A stretch of DNA of 64,000 nt, taken from assembly GCF_014236855.1 (NCBI RefSeq), contig NZ_CP051261.1, forward strand, positions 3,906,001-3,970,000. The letters run 5' to 3'. The stretch is from Xanthomonas sp. SI (GTDB lineage Bacteria; Pseudomonadota; Gammaproteobacteria; Xanthomonadales; Xanthomonadaceae). This document shows, piece by piece, positions 11,599 to 20,276 of this stretch (its first letter is position 1; every line of letters starts with the position of its first letter). The notes under the pieces were generated by a model. It was not told where the DNA came from and ran no database searches. It saw nothing but the letters and a program-made list of their open reading frames with translations. The position numbers were made by a program, and so were the translations under genes.

Positions 11599-11639
11599 AT
11601 GTGGACACATAAGTTTCATACATGGTAAATAGTATTACC
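11599..11639. promoter_or_regulatory. Two dyads in the ROK/TonB divergent promoter region
   Basis: ATGTG-GA-CACAT (11599-11610) and GGTAA-ATAGTA-TTACC (11624-11639) are short perfect dyads in the AT-rich 109-bp region between the ROK start and the TonB receptor start. ROK repressors usually bind AT-rich palindromes near the promoter. Either is a plausible operator; no binding can be shown from sequence. Confidence 0.4.
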
Positions 11640-11660
11640 CCCACATACTTTAACTGGGGG
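11638..11660 (+). promoter_or_regulatory. Hairpin that would mask the TonB receptor ribosome site
   Basis: CCCCCA at 11638-11643 is perfectly complementary to TGGGGG at 11655-11660, which is the purine-rich ribosome site just upstream of the ATG at 11667. The loop is 11 nt. In the mRNA this would hide the ribosome site, so translation may depend on melting or an RNA-binding factor. Six pairs only, so the structure is marginal. Confidence 0.35.
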
Positions 11661-11666
11661 AGTTCC

Positions 11667-14168
11667 ATGCGTACCAACCATCCACACCAGAGCCTGCTCG
11701 CGCTGGCGCTGTCTTCCGTTCTTGCCGCCAGCGCAGCCAAGGCCCAGGAGCCGCCACAGGCCCCCGCCGCCGCTGACGCCACCACCACGCTGGATCAGAT
11801 CGTCGTCACCGGCACCCCGCAGGGCCAGTCGCAGAAGGACGCGCCGTTCGCGATCAGCGTGGTGTCGAAGCAACGCCTGGATCGCGCGGCGCCGAGCAGC
11901 AGCGTCGACATGCTGCGCGCCGTGCCCGGCTTCTCGGCCGAGCCCTCCGGCGGCCAGGGCGGCGGCCAGAACCTGTACGTGCGCGGCCTGCCCGCCGGCG
12001 GCTGGTACTACGTGCAGTACCAGGAAGACGGCATGACCCTGTTCGACGAGCCGCAGGAAAGCTTCTTCAACGTCGATACGCTGTTCTCCCTGGACATGAT
12101 GACCGAGCGCCTGGAAGTGGTGCGCGGCGGCACCTCGCCGCTGTTCGCGACCAACGCGCCGGGCGGCACGGTCAACGCCATCACCCGCCACGGCACCGCC
12201 ACGCCCGAGGGCGCGGCACGCATGAGCGTCGGCAGCGACGGCCTGCGCCGCGAGGACGCCTACAGCTCCGGCCCGCTGAGCGAGAACGTGCTGTACAGCA
12301 TCGGCGGCTACCACCGCAGCGACGACGGCCTGCGCGAGACCGGCTACACCGCCGACAAGGGCGGCCAGGTGCGCGGCAACCTGACCTTCCTGATGGGCGA
12401 TGCGATCCTCGACGTGGACGCCAAGTACCTCGACGACCGCACCGCGTTCTACAACCCGATCCCGCTGGACGACCCGCGCAACCCGTCGCAGTCGCTGTCG
12501 GCGCTGCTCGACCCGCTGGACGGCACCCTGCTGTCCAACGACCTGCGCCGGACCACGGTGCCGACCTTCGACGGCAACCGCCGCATTTCCCGCAACCTGG
12601 ATCTGGCCGACGGCATCCACAACAAGGTCAAGCAACTCGGCACCCACCTGGAGTGGAACCTGGACGACGGCCTGACCCTGAACAATCGCATGCGCTTCGT
12701 CGATGCCGAGGTGGACTACACCGCGCTGTTCTCCGGCGCCGCGCCCGCCGATGCCGCCGCCTACCTGTCCACCCAGCTCGGCCGCGCGCGCACCGGCTTC
12801 GGCAACCGCGTGGCCCGCGTCGGCTACGTCAGCAGCGGCGACGGCGCCGTCTACGATCCGGCCGGCGCCGATGGGCTGGTGCTGGAAAGCGGCCTGTGGA
12901 ACGCGCGCACCCACCTGCGCACGCTGTCCGACGATCTGCGCCTGAGCAAGGCGTTCGGCGACTCGGCGCTCGGCCAGCACACGCTCACCGCCGGCGTGAA
13001 CGTGCAGCACTTCGAATATGCCCAGGACCGCCTGCAGAGCACCGTGCTGACCACGTTGCAGAACAATGCGCAGCGCCTGGACGTGCTGGCCTACGACGCG
13101 GCCGGCAACGTGGTCGGCTCGGTCACCCAGAACGGCTTCGTGCGCTACGGCAACGGCGTCACCCGCGGCTTCGCCAATGGCACCTACCTGTCGCCGTACC
13201 TGTGGGATTCGGTGCGCTTCGGCCGCTTCGGCGTGGACGCCGGCGTGCGCTACACCCGCTACAGCGCCGACGGCGGCGTGTACGCCAACACCACACGCAA
13301 CCTGGGCGATGCCGGCACCCTGGCCGACGACAGCGCCGGCGGCCTCAGCGGCGCGTTCAGCGCGCGCGAGGACCGCCGCCATGCCACGCAATGGACGCTC
13401 GGCGCCGAGTTCGCGCTGACCACGCAGTTGCAGACCTTCGCCCGCTACACCAAGTCGCAGCGCCTGCCGCGGCTGCAGAACGTGTACCAGACGCAGAACG
13501 CGGCGGTCACCGACATCGATCAGGCCGAGGCCGGCCTGCGCGGCGCCTTCGGCGACACCTTCTCGTTCTCCACCGTCGGTTTCTGGAGCCGCTTCAACGA
13601 TCTGTCGATCAGCGCGATCGTGCTCGACGACGCCGGGGCGGTGCAGACCCTGGCCCTGGTCGGCCAGACCCAGACCTTCGGCCTGGAGTCGGAGTTCACC
13701 TGGCGCCCGTCTGCCTACTTCGGCATGACCGGCTCGGTGACGCTGCAGGATCCGCAAACCCGCAGCCTGAGCAACGCCAGCACCGGCGCCAGCTACGGCG
13801 ACCTGGACGGCAAGCAGATCTCGCGCATCCCCAAGTTCATGGCCTCGCTCAGCCCGACCCTGTACTTCGACATCGCCGGGCGTCCGCTCGAACTGTCGGC
13901 TACCGCCTACCGCATGGGCCAGCGCTACGTCGACTACACCAACGCCACCGCGCTGCCGGCCTACACCACCTACGACCTGGGCCTGTTCGCCCGCCTCAGC
14001 GACAACCTGGAACTGCAGCTGCATGCGGCCAACGTCGACAACAGCGCCGGCCTGACCGAAGGCAACGCACGGGTGGACACGCTGTCCGGGCAAGGCACCG
14101 CCGAGGCGATCTATGCGCGTCCGATCTTCGGCCGCAACTACAACGCGTCGCTGACCTGGCGGTGGTGA
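11667..14168 (+). CDS. TonB-dependent outer-membrane receptor
   Basis: The 833-residue protein has a signal peptide (residues 1-26, ending AAKAQ), a plausible TonB box (LDQIVVTG), a plug domain (SSVDMLRAVPGFSAEP, NLYVRGLPAGG, ERLEVVRGGTSPLFATNAPGGTVN) and a long C-terminal beta barrel ending in SLTWRW. The start at 11667 is favoured because a GGGGGAG ribosome site precedes it; an ATG at 11622 would put 15 residues before the signal peptide. It faces a ROK regulator and is followed after 2 bp by a GDPD gene, so the substrate could be a glycerophosphodiester or sugar-phosphate ester rather than a siderophore. That is inference from context. Confidence 0.9.
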   Translation: MRTNHPHQSLLALALSSVLAASAAKAQEPPQAPAAADATTTLDQIVVTGTPQGQSQKDAPFAISVVSKQRLDRAAPSSSVDMLRAVPGFSAEPSGGQGGGQNLYVRGLPAGGWYYVQYQEDGMTLFDEPQESFFNVDTLFSLDMMTERLEVVRGGTSPLFATNAPGGTVNAITRHGTATPEGAARMSVGSDGLRREDAYSSGPLSENVLYSIGGYHRSDDGLRETGYTADKGGQVRGNLTFLMGDAILDVDAKYLDDRTAFYNPIPLDDPRNPSQSLSALLDPLDGTLLSNDLRRTTVPTFDGNRRISRNLDLADGIHNKVKQLGTHLEWNLDDGLTLNNRMRFVDAEVDYTALFSGAAPADAAAYLSTQLGRARTGFGNRVARVGYVSSGDGAVYDPAGADGLVLESGLWNARTHLRTLSDDLRLSKAFGDSALGQHTLTAGVNVQHFEYAQDRLQSTVLTTLQNNAQRLDVLAYDAAGNVVGSVTQNGFVRYGNGVTRGFANGTYLSPYLWDSVRFGRFGVDAGVRYTRYSADGGVYANTTRNLGDAGTLADDSAGGLSGAFSAREDRRHATQWTLGAEFALTTQLQTFARYTKSQRLPRLQNVYQTQNAAVTDIDQAEAGLRGAFGDTFSFSTVGFWSRFNDLSISAIVLDDAGAVQTLALVGQTQTFGLESEFTWRPSAYFGMTGSVTLQDPQTRSLSNASTGASYGDLDGKQISRIPKFMASLSPTLYFDIAGRPLELSATAYRMGQRYVDYTNATALPAYTTYDLGLFARLSDNLELQLHAANVDNSAGLTEGNARVDTLSGQGTAEAIYARPIFGRNYNASLTWRW

Positions 14169-14170
14169 GC

Positions 14171-15085
14171 ATGTGCTACCGCAAACTGCTGATGGGCGCG
14201 GCGATCTGGCTGCCGCTGATGACCGCGACGGCGACGGATTTGCCGCAGCGCCTGCGCGATCCGCATGGCGATGCGCTGGTGGTGTCGCACCGCGCATGCT
14301 GGAAGTTCGCCTCGGAGAACACCCTCGATGGTATCGCCGCGTGCATCGCACACGGCGTGGACATGGTCGAGGTCGACGTGCGCACCACCCGCGACGGCAA
14401 GCTGGTGCTGATGCACGACGAGCGCGTGGATCGCACCACCGACGGCCATGGCGCGGTGGCCGAGCTGGACGCGGCGCAGATCGCCGCGTTGCGCGTGCGC
14501 AGCCGCGGCGGCGGCCGCAGAAGCACCCTGACCGAGCGCCACCCGCCGACGCTGGCACAGGCGCTGGCCGCGGCGCGCGGCCGGGTACTGGTGAACCTGG
14601 ACGTCAAGGCCGCTGCGCTGGACCAGGTCATGGACGTGGTCGAGGCGGCCGGTGCGCAGCGCGACGTGCTGTTGAACGTGCCGCTGGACGTGCCGCAGGC
14701 CGCGCTGCAACGCGCGCACGCGGCCGGCATCGCGTTGCAGGTGCTGTACCTGCAACGCGACACCGCGCTGTCGCCGCAACAGGCGCTGCGCCAAGCCGCC
14801 GCGCTGCGTCCGGCGGTGGTGCAGTTGATGTTCGAGGATCCGGCGGTGCTGGATATCGCCCAACGCGAACTGGCGCCAAGCACGCGCCTGTTCGTCAACA
14901 CGATGACCAACGACATCGCCAGCGGCCGGCCGATGCGGCTGTCGGCGAACTACACCGACCAGCGCGCGCTGCGCGATCCGGCCAGCGTCTGGGGCGCGCT
15001 GCGCGCGCATGGGGTGAGCATGATCCAGACCGACGAGCCATTGGCATTGCAACGCTACTTGCGCGAATCGGACATGCACCGGTAG
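14171..15085 (+). CDS. Glycerophosphodiester phosphodiesterase family protein
   Basis: The 304-residue protein shows a signal peptide (MCYRKLLMGAAIWLPLMTAT) and the GDPD TIM barrel. The catalytic His-Arg is SHRACW, the metal ligands are SENTLDG and MVEVDVRTTRDG, and the second His is in LVLMHDERVDRTT. The usual HRG is HRA here. Family members hydrolyse glycerophosphodiesters to glycerol-3-phosphate and an alcohol. The ATG is 2 bp after the TonB receptor stop, and an in-frame GTG at 14165 overlaps that stop, so translation is probably coupled. A hairpin at 15103-15139 follows the gene. The signal peptide places the activity in the periplasm. Confidence 0.85.
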   Translation: MCYRKLLMGAAIWLPLMTATATDLPQRLRDPHGDALVVSHRACWKFASENTLDGIAACIAHGVDMVEVDVRTTRDGKLVLMHDERVDRTTDGHGAVAELDAAQIAALRVRSRGGGRRSTLTERHPPTLAQALAAARGRVLVNLDVKAAALDQVMDVVEAAGAQRDVLLNVPLDVPQAALQRAHAAGIALQVLYLQRDTALSPQQALRQAAALRPAVVQLMFEDPAVLDIAQRELAPSTRLFVNTMTNDIASGRPMRLSANYTDQRALRDPASVWGALRAHGVSMIQTDEPLALQRYLRESDMHR

Positions 15086-15300
15086 CCGTCGTCGATCTCA
15101 ATCCTCGCGGCGCAGCGACAGTCGCAACGCGTCGCGAGGAACCAAGCCCCAGACGGTCGGCATGCAGCCGGATCGCGCCAATGGACGGCGCAGCCGTCGT
15201 TCCGAGCGATTCGCCGCGACGGTCGAGCCCACACGGTTGGTCGCCGTCGGCGTCGTTGCGCCTGTTCCACATACATCCATCCAATCCCAACGGGAAACAC

Positions 15301-16449
15301 ATGAAATCGTCCAAGAAACGCTTCAAGACCTTATCGCTCGTATTGGCCTGCGCCTCGCTGACCGTGTTGTCCGGCCTCGCCTCGGCGGCCGAGAACTGGA
15401 ATCCAGCCCACATCCTCAACACCATGAAAAGCCCCTACCAGGGCAGCCGCGCCAGCGTCGCGGTGATCGCGCATCGCGGCCTGGTCGGCAACGGCTGCCC
15501 GGAAAATTCCACCTGCTCCATCCTCAACACCTACAACAACAACATCGAAGCGATCGAACTGGACGTCAAGCAGTCCTCCGACGGGCAGCCGTGGTTGTTC
15601 CACGACCAGAACGCCGGCCGCGTGATCGCGCATTCGCCTGCCTTCAACATCTTCCAGCCGGGCAACGGCTGGAATCCGGACATCCGCACCATGACCAGCC
15701 ACGAGTTGGTCAATTCGTTCCTGCGCGACAAGGACTTCGCCAAGACCAACTACCGCCCGCTGCCGCTGGCCAACGCATTGGATGCCGTGCACCACTACGC
15801 CAATCACATGGTCGTGGTGCTGGACCTGAAGACCCTGGACGCGGTGTCGCGTGCAGCAGACCTGGCCCTCTACTTGGGCATGCAGAACCAGGTGGTACTG
15901 AAGTTCAGCGCCTCGCTGCTGCCGCGCACGCCTAGCGACATCACCCGTTACACCAAGGGCGTGGCGTTCGCACCGACCGTCTACGCTGGCGACATGGACA
16001 GGCTCGCCGACGGCGGCTATACCGGCCGATGCGGAACGACCAGCACCAACACGCCGTTCTGCCGCGTCAATGCGTGGATCGACCAGGCCCGCGGCGAGAA
16101 AGGCTTCGCCTGGCTGGAAATCGGCAACAAGCAACCGCGCCGCAGCGACCCGACTGCCGAACTGCTGGCCGGCGAGCAGGCCAATCACCGCGCGCTCGGT
16201 GCGTTCTCGCCGGTGCCCGAGTACCGCCTCGGCAGCCACGACGGCCAGCACTACGTGCGCAGCAACGGGACCTGCTGCGCGGCGTTGAGCGACTACCTGA
16301 CGCGCACCAAGTACTTCGGCAACGAAGTCGCCGACGACCGCTCCGACTTCGGCTTGCAGGCGTTGTCCGGCTTCACCAGCATCATCAGCGACGACCCGCT
16401 CAGCATCACCCGTTCGCACATTTTCCGTAACACCTCGCGCTACGAGTGA
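15301..16449 (+). CDS. Exported GDPD/phospholipase-D-like phosphodiesterase
   Basis: The 382-residue protein has a basic signal peptide (MKSSKKRFKTLSLVLACAS, cleavage near ASAAE). A GDPD-type active site is visible: VIAHRGLVG, CPENSTCS, AIELDVKQSSDG and WLFHDQNAGR. It is longer and clearly diverged from the GDPD encoded just upstream, with several cysteine pairs (NGCPENSTC, GRCGTT, GTCCAAL) that could form disulfides in the periplasm or outside. Relatives include secreted glycerophosphodiesterases and sphingomyelinase-D-like enzymes, so lysophospholipids or host lipids are alternative substrates. The 215-bp gap before it includes a hairpin, so it may have its own promoter. Confidence 0.72.
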   Translation: MKSSKKRFKTLSLVLACASLTVLSGLASAAENWNPAHILNTMKSPYQGSRASVAVIAHRGLVGNGCPENSTCSILNTYNNNIEAIELDVKQSSDGQPWLFHDQNAGRVIAHSPAFNIFQPGNGWNPDIRTMTSHELVNSFLRDKDFAKTNYRPLPLANALDAVHHYANHMVVVLDLKTLDAVSRAADLALYLGMQNQVVLKFSASLLPRTPSDITRYTKGVAFAPTVYAGDMDRLADGGYTGRCGTTSTNTPFCRVNAWIDQARGEKGFAWLEIGNKQPRRSDPTAELLAGEQANHRALGAFSPVPEYRLGSHDGQHYVRSNGTCCAALSDYLTRTKYFGNEVADDRSDFGLQALSGFTSIISDDPLSITRSHIFRNTSRYE

Positions 16450-16521
16450 TCGCGGCATGATCCGGCCGGGGAGTTCGCTCCCCGGCTTCCCGCTGCACTC
16501 TCCACCCAGGAAGCATCCGCT

Positions 16522-18024
16522 ATGCGTCCCGTTCACCGTCTACGTCTCCGTCACCTGTTTGTCCTGCTGCTCGTCGCCGGCGTGAGCTGGCTCCTGTTGC
16601 AACGCGCAGCGACCGCGGAAGGCGCCCGCGCCGCAACGGCGCCAGCCGCCGCGCCGGCATCCGCGCAGCGCGCCGCCTCTGCGACCGACATGCCGTCCGC
16701 ATCACCGTCTTCCACCGACACCGTGCCCGGCCCATCGGCGCGCGAGGTCATTGCCGCGGCGCAGGCGCTACCGGCCGATTTCCAGGCCGATACGTTGTTG
16801 CGCATCGCCGACGCCAAGGACCTGCCGTCGACGGCCGGCGGCGATCGCCGCGACGCCGCGATGCGCCTGGCGCAACAGGCCTCGGTTCTGGCAGAACGCG
16901 CGATGCGGCGCATGCCCGGCCTGGCCAGCGCCGGCTATGCCAGCGAAGAGCACAACAACGAGTTGCGCGACACCAACACCGCCGGCCTGGACCGGCTGTC
17001 GCTGCAAACGCGCGCTGCGCGCATTCTCGCGACGTCTCCCGCACAGGCGACCGCGTTGTTCGCGGCGCTGCCGACGCCGCAGGCCGCCGGCTGCGATGCC
17101 GAGCTGATCGACGATCCCAGCCCCACCTACGCGCTGGCGACCGCACTGCAGCCCGCCCAGGCCGCGCCGCAGGCGGCGTCGCTTGCCGAGCGCGTGGACA
17201 AGGCGCAACGGGAAACCGACGTGGCGCCGGCGCTGAAGATGGTGCTCGCCAGCACGACGCTGGAGCGCAACGGCCAGGCCCAGGTCGCCGACAGCCTGGT
17301 GCGCATGTTCGCGCGCATCCGCGGCAACGATCCGGGCTTCACCGCCACCGAACTGAGCGTCGCCGCGGACATGCCGCTGCTGCTGCAATGGCTGCAGGAC
17401 GCGGCGCTGCGCGAGCGGCTGCATGCGGCGTATCGCACTTATGTCGCGGCGCATCTGGAGCAGGCGCGTTGCCCGGCGAGCCTGCTCGGCAACCACTGGC
17501 TGCTCGAACAGCGTTTCGTCGCCGAACTGCCGGACGAACGCATCCCGCCGGCACCGCCGGTGGCGCAGGAATCGATCGACGACGAGGCGATCTCGTTGAT
17601 CCGCGAGGCTGGCTACAACATGCGCACGCAACTGCTGCTGCCCGACGCCGCTGCGGACGACCCTGCGCTGGAAAAAGCCTCCGCCGAATTCCTCGACCAG
17701 CTCGACCATGGCGTACTGCAGCAAACCGCGGCAGGCGACGGCAGCGGCCGCGTGCAGCGTGCACGGCTGCGCGAACTGCTGCGCTATCTGGAATATGCGC
17801 CGAGCGGTACGTCGCGCGATCGCGGCGTCGCGCTGATGGCGTCGTTGCTGTCCGGTCCCTACTACGCGCAGGACCACGACACCTGGTTCGGCGATCTGCA
17901 CGTGGTCGCCGCGCAGATGCAGCGCTGGCCCGACCGCGCGCAACGGCTCGCGCAATTGGCCGGACATCGCGATCCGGTGGTGAAGGTCTACGCGATGCTG
18001 ATGCAGCGCGGTCAGTTTCCCTGA
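16522..18024 (+). CDS. Hypothetical membrane-anchored alpha-helical protein
   Basis: I do not recognise this 500-residue protein. It begins with a basic stretch and one membrane helix (LRHLFVLLLVAGVSWLLLQ), then an Ala/Pro/Ser-rich linker to about residue 72. The remainder is a helical, charged and alanine-rich domain with two widely spaced cysteines (AAGCDAEL and ARCPASLL). It is therefore most likely anchored in the inner membrane with a periplasmic domain. It starts 72 bp after the second GDPD-type gene in the same direction and may belong to that locus. Helical-repeat content is suggested by recurrent Leu/Ala spacing, but no family can be assigned. Confidence 0.55.
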   Translation: MRPVHRLRLRHLFVLLLVAGVSWLLLQRAATAEGARAATAPAAAPASAQRAASATDMPSASPSSTDTVPGPSAREVIAAAQALPADFQADTLLRIADAKDLPSTAGGDRRDAAMRLAQQASVLAERAMRRMPGLASAGYASEEHNNELRDTNTAGLDRLSLQTRAARILATSPAQATALFAALPTPQAAGCDAELIDDPSPTYALATALQPAQAAPQAASLAERVDKAQRETDVAPALKMVLASTTLERNGQAQVADSLVRMFARIRGNDPGFTATELSVAADMPLLLQWLQDAALRERLHAAYRTYVAAHLEQARCPASLLGNHWLLEQRFVAELPDERIPPAPPVAQESIDDEAISLIREAGYNMRTQLLLPDAAADDPALEKASAEFLDQLDHGVLQQTAAGDGSGRVQRARLRELLRYLEYAPSGTSRDRGVALMASLLSGPYYAQDHDTWFGDLHVVAAQMQRWPDRAQRLAQLAGHRDPVVKVYAMLMQRGQFP

Positions 18025-18321
18025 GTCTCGTTGCAGCGGATCCACCACGCTTCGATACCTCCGCGCGCGGCGCCACGCGCCGCGCGCGCCACACGGATCG
18101 TGAACTCTGTCAACAATCGGGGTTCAGTTGCGATTGGGGAAGCGGCGCCTATTGTGCGCGCCACTTCCGATCCACCCATCTTGGTGGATCCGCCGGCCTC
18201 CAGATTGCGCCGGCACCCGGGCGACCCGTGACAGGCCGCCTCCCCATGACGCCAAGCCGCATCGCCTTGCCGCGCCACCCGGCGCAGCCCCGATGACGGC
18301 CCATACGGAGCAAGGAGTTAT
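18025..18321. other. 297-bp intergenic region with two hairpins
   Basis: There is no supported gene. A 10-bp GC stem with 5-nt loop at 18063-18087 lies 38 bp after the preceding stop and may end that transcript, though it lacks a T-run. A second 8-bp perfect dyad, GATCCACC with GGTGGATC, is at 18169-18190. TTGCGA (18128-18133) and TATTGT (18150-18155), 16 bp apart, form a weak promoter candidate for the next gene. Confidence 0.35.
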
Positions 18322-18783
18322 ATGAAACTGGCCTGGATCCTCTGGCTGTCGCAACTGCTGCCGCAACCCGCCGCCGATTCGTTGTGTTTGAGCACCACCG
18401 TCTATCTGGAAGCGCGCGACCAGACGCTGCGCGGCCAGCAGGCGGTCGCCGAAGTGGCGCTGCGGCGTCTGGACAGCGGCCTGTGGGGCAACTCGATGTG
18501 CCAGGTGGTCACCGCGCGCAAACAGTTCGCGCCGGGCCTGGTGAAACCCGGCACCGAACTGAAGAACGACGACGCCTGGGCCGATGCGGTCAACGTCGCC
18601 TTCGCCGCCGAGCGCAACTGGGCGCTGCCGCAGGGCCAGCGCAAGGAGATCGTGCCCGGCGCCAGCCACTTCGCCGCGCATGCGATCGCCAGCCCGAGCT
18701 GGCGCAACGCCTACCAGGTGGCGACGATCGGCGACCACACGTTCTACCGCGTGCAGAAGCTGCGGCCGCGCAACGCGTCCTGA
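18322..18783 (+). CDS. SleB-type cell-wall hydrolase
   Basis: The 153-residue protein has a short hydrophobic export signal (MKLAWILWLSQLLPQPAA) and a Hydrolase_2 (SleB/CwlJ) domain. It shows TTVYLEARDQTLRGQQAVAEVALRRLDS, MCQVVTARKQFAPG and GDHTFYRV, with the catalytic Glu expected in YLEARDQ. These enzymes cleave the glycan strand of peptidoglycan; outside spore formers they act in wall remodelling. An AAGGAG ribosome site precedes the ATG. The next gene, a GST, follows after 77 bp in the same direction. Confidence 0.85.
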   Translation: MKLAWILWLSQLLPQPAADSLCLSTTVYLEARDQTLRGQQAVAEVALRRLDSGLWGNSMCQVVTARKQFAPGLVKPGTELKNDDAWADAVNVAFAAERNWALPQGQRKEIVPGASHFAAHAIASPSWRNAYQVATIGDHTFYRVQKLRPRNAS

Positions 18784-18860
18784 CCGGCTGCACGGCGCTA
18801 TCGCCAAGCGCACGCAGGGCCGGGTACGCTTCCCGGCCCTTTGTTCGTGCGGAGTCTGCA

Positions 18861-19469
18861 ATGAAACTGTATGCCAAGCCCGGTGCCTGCTCGCTGGCCG
18901 ACCATATCGCGCTGCGCTGGGCGCAACTGCCGTTCGAACTGGAAGTGCTCGACGCCGCGTCGATGAAGGCACCGGCCTATCTGGCGATCAATCCCGCCGG
19001 CGCGGTGCCCGCGCTGCAGGTGGACGCTTGGGTGCTGACCCAGAACTCGGCGATCCTCAACTACATCGCCGATATCGCGCCGGCGGCACAACTGGCCGGC
19101 GATGGCAGCGCGCGCAGCCGCGCCGAAGTGCAGCGCTGGCTCGCCTTCCTCAACGCCGACCTGCATCCCGCCTTCCATCCGTTGTTCGGCAGCACGCGCT
19201 ACCTTGAGGACGCGGCGGTGATCGCGCGAACGCAGGACTATGCGCGCGAACGCTTGCGCACGCTGTACGCGCGTGTGGACGCGCAACTGGCGACGCAGCC
19301 GTGGCTCGCCGGCGCGCAGCGTTCGATCGCAGATGCGTATTTGTTCGTCACCTTGCGCTGGGCGCAGGCGCTGAAGATCGAACTGGGCGCCAACCTGCAG
19401 GACTTCTTCACGCGCATGGCGGCCGATCCGCAAGTACAGGCGGCGCTGCAGGCCGAAGGCCTGAATTGA
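18861..19469 (+). CDS. gstA: Beta-class glutathione S-transferase
   Basis: The 202-residue protein aligns by eye with E. coli GstA along its length. The N-terminal thioredoxin fold MKLYAKPGACSLADH carries Cys10, characteristic of the bacterial beta class, then NPAGAVPAL. The C-terminal helical domain shows FNADLHPAFHPLF and ADAYLFVTLRWAQAL. The cytosolic enzyme conjugates glutathione to electrophiles and can reduce mixed disulfides. It is preceded by a GGAG ribosome site and followed by a REP inverted pair, which marks the end of this rightward cluster. Confidence 0.9.
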   Translation: MKLYAKPGACSLADHIALRWAQLPFELEVLDAASMKAPAYLAINPAGAVPALQVDAWVLTQNSAILNYIADIAPAAQLAGDGSARSRAEVQRWLAFLNADLHPAFHPLFGSTRYLEDAAVIARTQDYARERLRTLYARVDAQLATQPWLAGAQRSIADAYLFVTLRWAQALKIELGANLQDFFTRMAADPQVQAALQAEGLN

Positions 19470-19518
19470 AGCGGCGCAGTTAGCGCGGTTCTATCGCTCG
19501 GTTTGCACGCAACGAACG

Positions 19519-19587
19519 TGTAGGAGCGGCTTCAGCCGCGACAGGATTTATCCGATGGAACCTGTCGCGGCTGAAGCCGCTCCTACA
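19519..19587. repeat. REP-type inverted pair, copy 1
   Basis: The two 27-bp arms at 19519-19545 and 19561-19587 are perfect reverse complements separated by 15 bp. Each arm contains an internal small hairpin, GCGGC-TTCA-GCCGC. The arm core TGTAGGAGCGGCTTCAGCC recurs twice more in the window (32315-32389, 38060-38130). Paired REPs of this kind are dispersed between genes in Xanthomonas and Pseudomonas. This copy separates the rightward gst transcript from the leftward hypothetical gene. Confidence 0.9.
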
Positions 19588-19642
19588 ACGGCGGTCATCG
19601 CTTCTGCGCCATCGCACATGGACATCGGCGCTCGATCTTCGA

Positions 19643-20209
19643 CTACTGCGGATCGCCGCCGAGCGTATCCTGCAGCCAACGCGCAGCCAGCGCTGGCGAC
19701 TTGGCCTTGCCCAGTGCCGCGGTGAACTCCGGCAGCAGCGCTTCGAGCGCGGCGGCATCGCTGCAGCGCTCGATCCGCAACTGCATGAAATAGCCCTTCA
19801 GCCCCAGATGCTTGCGCACCGCTTCGCTCATCGCGTCGTAGAGATGCGAATAGCGCTGCGCCGCTTCGTGCGATACCGGCGTGTCGCCTGGAATGGCCGA
19901 CGAATGGATGGCGTCGGCCAGCGTCGTCGCCGATGCGGCCGGCGGCGCGCCCGATGGCGATATCGATGGCGATGTTGCAGGCGCAGGCGCGGCCGGCGCA
20001 TCGCCGCCGCGGGCGATCAGGCCCATCTGCTGCAGCTGCGCCAGAGCGTCTTGCGGCGCATGCAGGCCGGCGACGATCTGCTGCAGCGCGCTGTCGTCCT
20101 TGTGCCCATCCACCACCAGCAGGATCGAGCGCAGTTGCGCCGGCAACCGGCGCGCGCGGTCCGCGATCTCCTGCCGTCCGGCGTCGGTCTTGGCATAGCG
20201 CTCGCTCAT
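19643..20209 (-). CDS. Conserved hypothetical protein
   Basis: The 188-residue soluble protein begins MSERYAKTDAGRQEIADRARRLPAQLRSILLVVDGH, a pattern I associate with conserved uncharacterised proteobacterial proteins. Residues about 1-65 look like a small helical, winged-helix-like domain. An Ala/Pro/Ser linker follows (about 72-93), then a helical C-terminal domain with HLYDAMSEAVRKHLGLKG. It has no signal peptide. The gene lies 67 bp downstream of prpE on the same strand and may be co-transcribed. No function can be assigned. Confidence 0.65.
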   Translation of the reverse strand: MSERYAKTDAGRQEIADRARRLPAQLRSILLVVDGHKDDSALQQIVAGLHAPQDALAQLQQMGLIARGGDAPAAPAPATSPSISPSGAPPAASATTLADAIHSSAIPGDTPVSHEAAQRYSHLYDAMSEAVRKHLGLKGYFMQLRIERCSDAAALEALLPEFTAALGKAKSPALAARWLQDTLGGDPQ

Positions 20210-20276
20210 TCACCGCCTCCCCTGTGGTTGCGCGTCAGCGGCAGCCGGCGCGCTTGTCGCGCGATGCAGTGGCGCC

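Noticed and set aside
11616..14558. A minus-strand frame of 980 codons opposite the TonB receptor
   Set aside because: It has no ribosome site and a compositionally biased Ala/Gly/Arg/His product; the plus strand has the clear receptor.
18031..18231. Small plus-strand frame before sleB
   Set aside because: It overlaps two hairpins and a promoter candidate, and has no plausible start signal.
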